Origin: Proteiniphilum sp.
GTDB taxonomy: Bacteria; Bacteroidota; Bacteroidia; Bacteroidales; Dysgonomonadaceae
Length of the DNA stretch: 11,604 nucleotides
NCBI GenBank assembly: GCA_012728465.1
Contig: JAAYFB010000410.1
Location: forward strand, 1 to 11,604
Direction: 5' to 3'
The notes under the pieces were generated by a model, which was given only the letters and a program-made list of their open reading frames with translations, had not been told where the DNA came from and ran no database searches. The position numbers and the translations under genes were made by a program. Below are positions 8,065-11,604 of the stretch, one piece after another. The stretch's first letter is position 1, and each line of letters begins with the position of its first letter.

Positions 8065-8089
8065 TATAATGCAGAATACTGACATTATA
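8065..8089 (-). terminator. Terminator-like hairpin between argF' and argB
   Basis: On the minus strand TATAATG, a bulged T, then CAG (8089 down to 8079) pairs with CTGCATTATA (8074 down to 8065) around a TATT loop: ten base pairs with one bulge. It begins 1 nt after the argF' stop codon and is followed by TTTTGTT. The T run is short and the stem AT-rich, so partial termination or protection of the 3' end of an argF' message is more likely than a full stop. Genes argB, argE and argH lie downstream with no clear promoter of their own. Confidence 0.5.
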
Positions 8090-8090
8090 A

Positions 8091-9044
8091 TTAGATTCCT
8101 TTTAGCAACTCCTTAATTACACTCTGAGCCGAAACGACCCTATTTGCAGCCTCCTGAATAACGATAGATTGTGCACTTTCTATTACATCATCCGTAACAA
8201 TCATGTTTCTACGAACTGGCAAACAGTGCATAAAATGTGCATTGTTAGTTAATGCCATCTTTTGTGCATCTACTGTCCATGCACGGTCGGTAGATAATAT
8301 CTTACCATAATTAGGATCGCGATAAGCTGACCAGTTTTTGGCATAGATAAAGTCAGCATCTTTGTAAGCCTTCTCTTTATCGTACTCTACTATTGCATTT
8401 CCTACAAACTTATCATCAAGCTCGTAACCCTCGGGGTGCGTAATCACAAACTCATAGTCGGTGGCATTCATCCACTCAGCAAAAGAGTTTGGTACTGCCT
8501 GTGGCAATGCACGTGGATGTGGAGCCCATGTTAGAACAACTTTTGGTCGCTCTGTCTTTTTAAATTCTTCAATAGTAATTAAGTCGGCATAGCTTTGCAA
8601 TGGATGAAGCGTAGCTGCCTCCATGCTAAACACTGGCTTACCCGAATAGCGAATAAATTGATTGATAATTACTTCATTGTAATCATCCTCTTTACTCTCA
8701 AATTGAGCAAATGCACGAACACCAATGGTATCGCAGTAGCTACCCATCACAGGAATTGCCTCAAGAATGTGCTCTGGCTTATCACCATCCATTATCACAC
8801 CGCGTTCTGTCTCTAGTTTCCATGCACCTTGATTAATGTCGAGTACTATTACATTCATACCCAAATTTAGAGCAGCCTTTTGGGTGCTCAATCTTGTACG
8901 CAAGCTAGAGTTGAAAAATATCATCAATAAAGTTTTGTTTCTTCCCAAATCTTGATCTGCAAATGGGTTCTCTTTTACATACTTGGCTCTCTCTAGAGCC
9001 TGCTTTATGTTGCCTATATCCTTTACACTTGTGAAATGTTTCAT
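8091..9044 (-). CDS. argF': N-succinylornithine carbamoyltransferase
   Basis: Transfers a carbamoyl group from carbamoyl phosphate to N-succinyl-L-ornithine, giving N-succinylcitrulline. The 317 residues align with B. fragilis SOTCase, as I recall it, almost without gaps. The carbamoyl-phosphate loop is FFNSSLRTRLS (43-53), and HCLPVRR (273-279) is the second half of the active site. Residue 90, in DGDKPEH, is Pro, which published work on the B. fragilis enzyme ties to succinyl specificity, whereas acetylornithine enzymes have Glu there. Ordinary ornithine transcarbamylase is unlikely because the family-specific ornithine-binding signature is replaced and the long conserved block LDINQGAWKLETE (68-80) is typical of the acylornithine enzymes. 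It is 64 nt downstream of argD. Confidence 0.95.
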   Translation of the reverse strand: MKHFTSVKDIGNIKQALERAKYVKENPFADQDLGRNKTLLMIFFNSSLRTRLSTQKAALNLGMNVIVLDINQGAWKLETERGVIMDGDKPEHILEAIPVMGSYCDTIGVRAFAQFESKEDDYNEVIINQFIRYSGKPVFSMEAATLHPLQSYADLITIEEFKKTERPKVVLTWAPHPRALPQAVPNSFAEWMNATDYEFVITHPEGYELDDKFVGNAIVEYDKEKAYKDADFIYAKNWSAYRDPNYGKILSTDRAWTVDAQKMALTNNAHFMHCLPVRRNMIVTDDVIESAQSIVIQEAANRVVSAQSVIKELLKGI

Positions 9045-9108
9045 GTATATTTCTTTTTTTAGAAATCCAGATAAATCTAGATTATAGTCAATAAATGGCT
9101 AGTTGCTA

Positions 9109-10251
9109 TTAGCTTTTTGCTTCTAGCAGTTGTATTTGAGCCTTTAGCTCACTTAAAAATATATCCACCTCTTCTTTAGTTATAGACAGAGGAGGTAATA
9201 ATCTCATTACATTATTTTTAGCACCACCTGTAAAAATATGGTTTTCGAAAAGAAGTTTGTTGCGGACACTAGCAAGTTCTGGCTCTAAATCGATACCCAG
9301 CATAAGCCCACTACCACGAACTTCTTTTACACCCTTGATACTTCCCAATTGATGTATCAAGTAATCACCAATTGCTTTAGCATTTTCTACAAGAGCCTCA
9401 TTCTTCATTACATCTAACACTGCAATTGCAGCTGCACAAGCTAGGTGATTGCCACCAAATGTAGTGCCAAGCATTCCGCTTTTGGCTTCAAACTTAGGCG
9501 ATATCAATATTCCACCTACGGGAAAACCATTACCCATACCCTTAGCCATTGAAATAATGTCGGGCTTGATACCTGAATATTGATGTGCAAAGAATTTACC
9601 TGTACGTCCATATCCAGATTGTATTTCGTCAAGAACCAGTACAACATCATTCTCTTCGCACACTACAGATAACTGTTGCAAGAACTCATCTGTTGGAGAA
9701 TATATACCTGCGACTCCTTGAATTCCTTCAATAATCACTGCCGCTACATCTCCTTTTGACATTTCTGATTTTACTGCATCAATATCATTAAGTGGAACGA
9801 AAGTGACTTTATGTCCTTGATTAAATGGAGCCTGAATAGCAACATTATCAGTAATTGCTACTGCACCCGATGTGCGACCATGGAAGGCCTCGTTGAATGC
9901 TATCACCCTACTCTTACCTGTGTGAAATGATGCTAACTTAAGCGCATTTTCATTTGCCTCTGCACCCGAGTTTGCAAGAAATAGCGAATAGTCAGTGTAT
10001 CCAGACAGCTCTCCTAGCTTTTCGGCCAATTCTGTTTGCAAACTATTTTCTACTGAGTTTGAGTAAAAGCCAATATTAGCTACTTGCTCCTGTATCATCT
10101 TTACGTAATGTGGATGCGAATGACCAATTGATATCACTGCGTGACCACCATAAAGATCAAGATATTCAGTTCCTCCTTTGTCCCACACTTTACATCCCAA
10201 TGCCTTTACAGGCTCGATAGGCCAAAGGCTATATACATCAAATAACTTCAT
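9109..10251 (-). CDS. argD: N-acylornithine aminotransferase ArgD
   Basis: A class III pyridoxal-phosphate aminotransferase of 380 residues that makes N-acylornithine from the semialdehyde and glutamate. Motifs in order: NSGAEANENALKLA (94-107) for phosphate binding, FHGRT (123-127), LDEIQSGYGRTG (207-218) with the Asp208 that contacts the cofactor, and MAKGMGNGFPVGG with the Schiff-base Lys237. The C-terminal GSGLMLGIDL and GGAKNNVMRLLPPL segments are normal for ArgD. By context the substrate is N-succinylglutamate semialdehyde; ArgD-type enzymes commonly accept both acyl forms. It begins 26 nt after argC. The N-terminus (MKLFDVYSLWPIEPVKALGC) fits the family start, and no earlier start is needed. 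Confidence 0.96.
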   Translation of the reverse strand: MKLFDVYSLWPIEPVKALGCKVWDKGGTEYLDLYGGHAVISIGHSHPHYVKMIQEQVANIGFYSNSVENSLQTELAEKLGELSGYTDYSLFLANSGAEANENALKLASFHTGKSRVIAFNEAFHGRTSGAVAITDNVAIQAPFNQGHKVTFVPLNDIDAVKSEMSKGDVAAVIIEGIQGVAGIYSPTDEFLQQLSVVCEENDVVLVLDEIQSGYGRTGKFFAHQYSGIKPDIISMAKGMGNGFPVGGILISPKFEAKSGMLGTTFGGNHLACAAAIAVLDVMKNEALVENAKAIGDYLIHQLGSIKGVKEVRGSGLMLGIDLEPELASVRNKLLFENHIFTGGAKNNVMRLLPPLSITKEEVDIFLSELKAQIQLLEAKS

Positions 10252-10277
10252 AATTATTTTCTTTAATTTTTGATTAT

Positions 10278-11252
10278 CTAAAATGCACTTCCTTTAAGCT
10301 TCAGACCTACGGTTTCATCAATACCAAACATTAAGTTCATGTTCTGAACAGCAGCACCCGAGGCACCTTTTATTAGGTTATCTATTATAGACGTAATGTA
10401 GATGTATCCATTATGAAACTCAACATGTAGCAACACCTTGTTAGTATTTACAACCTCTTTTAACGATATGGACTTATCCGACACAAACACAAAAGGAGAG
10501 TCTTTGTAATATTTTTTAAACATATCTACAGCCTCTTGCTCGCTCATCGAGTTATTCCATTTTGTGTAGATGCTAGCAAATATACCCCTTGCAAAATCTC
10601 CACGCATTGGCACAAAGTTAATTTGTGGCACTTTATTACTTCCTCCACTCTTAAGTGTATGAGTTATCTCCTCTAGATGTTGATGTGCGAATGCTTTATA
10701 AACAGATATATTATTATCACGATAACTAAAGTGTGTGGTATCTCCAGGTCTTTTTCCAGCACCAGTAGAACCAGTGATGGCATGTACATGGATATCATCT
10801 GTCAAAGCATCAACTGACGCAAGTGGCAAAAGAGCCAATATTATAGATGATGCAAAACATCCAGGATTTGCCACATTATTTGTAGCCTCTATTTTTTCCT
10901 TATTTAATTCGCATATTCCAAACACGAAGTCTCTACCCATAAATGATGGATCGTTGCGGAAATCATTTCCTAGATCAATAATCTTGCAATCTTTTGGAAT
11001 ATCATTCTCCTCTAAGAAAGAACGCGACAATCCATGACCTAAACATAGAAATATAACATCAGGATTACTAAACGTGTCGGTAAATACCAAATCTGTTTCG
11101 CCTAGCAAATCACGGTGCATCTCTCCTACTGAAACACCTACTGATGTGGTACTAATTACAGATTCTATCTCTACATGAGGATGGTTTAACAAGATACGCA
11201 GCAGTTCGCCCGCTGTGTATCCTGTTCCACCTACAATACTAACTTTTATCAT
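10278..11252 (-). CDS. argC: N-acyl-gamma-glutamyl-phosphate reductase ArgC
   Basis: NADPH-dependent reductase of 324 residues that converts the acylglutamyl phosphate made by ArgB to the semialdehyde used by ArgD. The nucleotide-binding loop is VGGTGYTAGELLR (7-19), the catalytic nucleophile is Cys132 in NPGCFASS, and the ITGSTGAGKRPGDTTHFSYRDNN stretch, split here as ITGSTGAGK and HFSYRDNN, forms the substrate site. This is the shorter form of ArgC seen in Bacteroidetes. The ATG at 11250-11252 follows the argG stop by 16 nt, so it belongs to the same transcript. Acyl group preference (succinyl or acetyl) cannot be read from the sequence. Confidence 0.96.
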   Translation of the reverse strand: MIKVSIVGGTGYTAGELLRILLNHPHVEIESVISTTSVGVSVGEMHRDLLGETDLVFTDTFSNPDVIFLCLGHGLSRSFLEENDIPKDCKIIDLGNDFRNDPSFMGRDFVFGICELNKEKIEATNNVANPGCFASSIILALLPLASVDALTDDIHVHAITGSTGAGKRPGDTTHFSYRDNNISVYKAFAHQHLEEITHTLKSGGSNKVPQINFVPMRGDFARGIFASIYTKWNNSMSEQEAVDMFKKYYKDSPFVFVSDKSISLKEVVNTNKVLLHVEFHNGYIYITSIIDNLIKGASGAAVQNMNLMFGIDETVGLKLKGSAF

Positions 11253-11268
11253 ATCAGTTATTTTCTTG

Positions 11269-11604
11269 TTATTTCTTTTCGTCGTGAATTGAATAATATA
11301 TCTTCAATGGATTTGCTGTTACTTTAGTAAATCCAATAACATCTTGTCCTGTAAATGATTTATTTACCTCGCCATATTCACCAAACTTAGAGCTCATCAA
11401 GTCAAACTCAGGATTACATCCTAATACTGAGAAGTGATATGGACGTAACTCTACCTCAACCTCTCCCGAAACATACTTTTGAGTATCGTCAAGGAATGTT
11501 TCGATATTGCGCATCACTGGCTCTAGGAATTGTGCTTCGTGCATCAATTGTCCATACCAATTAGATAGTTGCTCTTTCCAATACATTTGTTGCTTGGTAA
11601 GTGA
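11269..11604 (-). CDS. argG: Argininosuccinate synthase, C-terminal part
   Basis: Only the last 111 codons are inside the window; the frame is open to the right edge and reads LTKQQMYWKEQ before the internal Met at 11584-11586, so that Met is not the real start. The visible part resembles the C-terminus of Bacteroidetes ArgG: WKEQLSNWYGQLMHEAQ followed by the block LMSSKFGEYGEVN and GFTKVTANPLKIYY. The enzyme joins citrulline and aspartate with ATP to make argininosuccinate for ArgH. The ATP-binding and citrulline-binding parts lie outside. As the most upstream gene seen, its promoter and any ArgR site are also outside the window. Confidence 0.93.
   Translation of the reverse strand, partial: SLTKQQMYWKEQLSNWYGQLMHEAQFLEPVMRNIETFLDDTQKYVSGEVEVELRPYHFSVLGCNPEFDLMSSKFGEYGEVNKSFTGQDVIGFTKVTANPLKIYYSIHDEKK

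Noticed and set aside
9045..9108. Near-duplicate ATCTAGATTT / ATCTGGATTT in the argD-argF' gap as a regulatory site
   Set aside because: Short AT-rich direct repeat with one mismatch and no promoter nearby; expected by chance in this base composition.

Overview
The window looks like chromosome of a low-GC Bacteroidetes bacterium, probably order Bacteroidales. The evidence is an N-succinylornithine-type transcarbamylase very close to the Bacteroides fragilis enzyme, a GH84 O-GlcNAcase closely resembling B. thetaiotaomicron BT_4395, promoters of the TTTG / TAnnTTTG type, and weak or absent Shine-Dalgarno sequences. All recognisable genes lie on the minus strand and are read right to left. Standard stop codons (TAA, TAG, TGA) end the genes.

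The right two thirds (4828-11604) is one arginine-biosynthesis cluster in the order argG (partial, running off the window), argC, argD, argF', argB, argE, argH. ArgF' carries Pro90, the residue reported to set succinyl rather than acetyl specificity, so the pathway probably runs on N-succinyl intermediates: succinylglutamate is phosphorylated (ArgB), reduced (ArgC), transaminated to succinylornithine (ArgD), carbamoylated to succinylcitrulline (ArgF'), desuccinylated to citrulline (ArgE), then converted to argininosuccinate (ArgG) and arginine (ArgH). The first, acyl-transfer step is not in the window. Spacing is tight (a 4-nt overlap to gaps of 12-26 nt) except around argF', which has 64 nt before it and 90 nt after it. 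The second gap holds a terminator-like hairpin directly after the argF' stop.

The middle (2947-4655) is a compact umuD-umuC pair for SOS-type, error-prone DNA polymerase V. UmuD keeps its cleavage site and Ser-Lys dyad; UmuC keeps the catalytic Asp/Asp-Glu, a clamp-binding motif and the C-terminal DUF4113 tail. A perfect 13-bp inverted repeat sits just before umuD and may be an operator, a terminator of the arg cluster, or both.

The left part (386-2596) is a full-length GH84 gene interrupted by a single in-frame TAA, before the catalytic Asp pair; everything else about it looks intact, including the promoter and the rho-independent terminator. At the far left edge (1-126) is a 42-bp tandem repeat, each perfect unit being a near-perfect hairpin, which stays open in more than one reading frame and probably continues outside the window. 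I see no mobile element, CRISPR array, tRNA or rRNA, and no clearly new multi-gene system.
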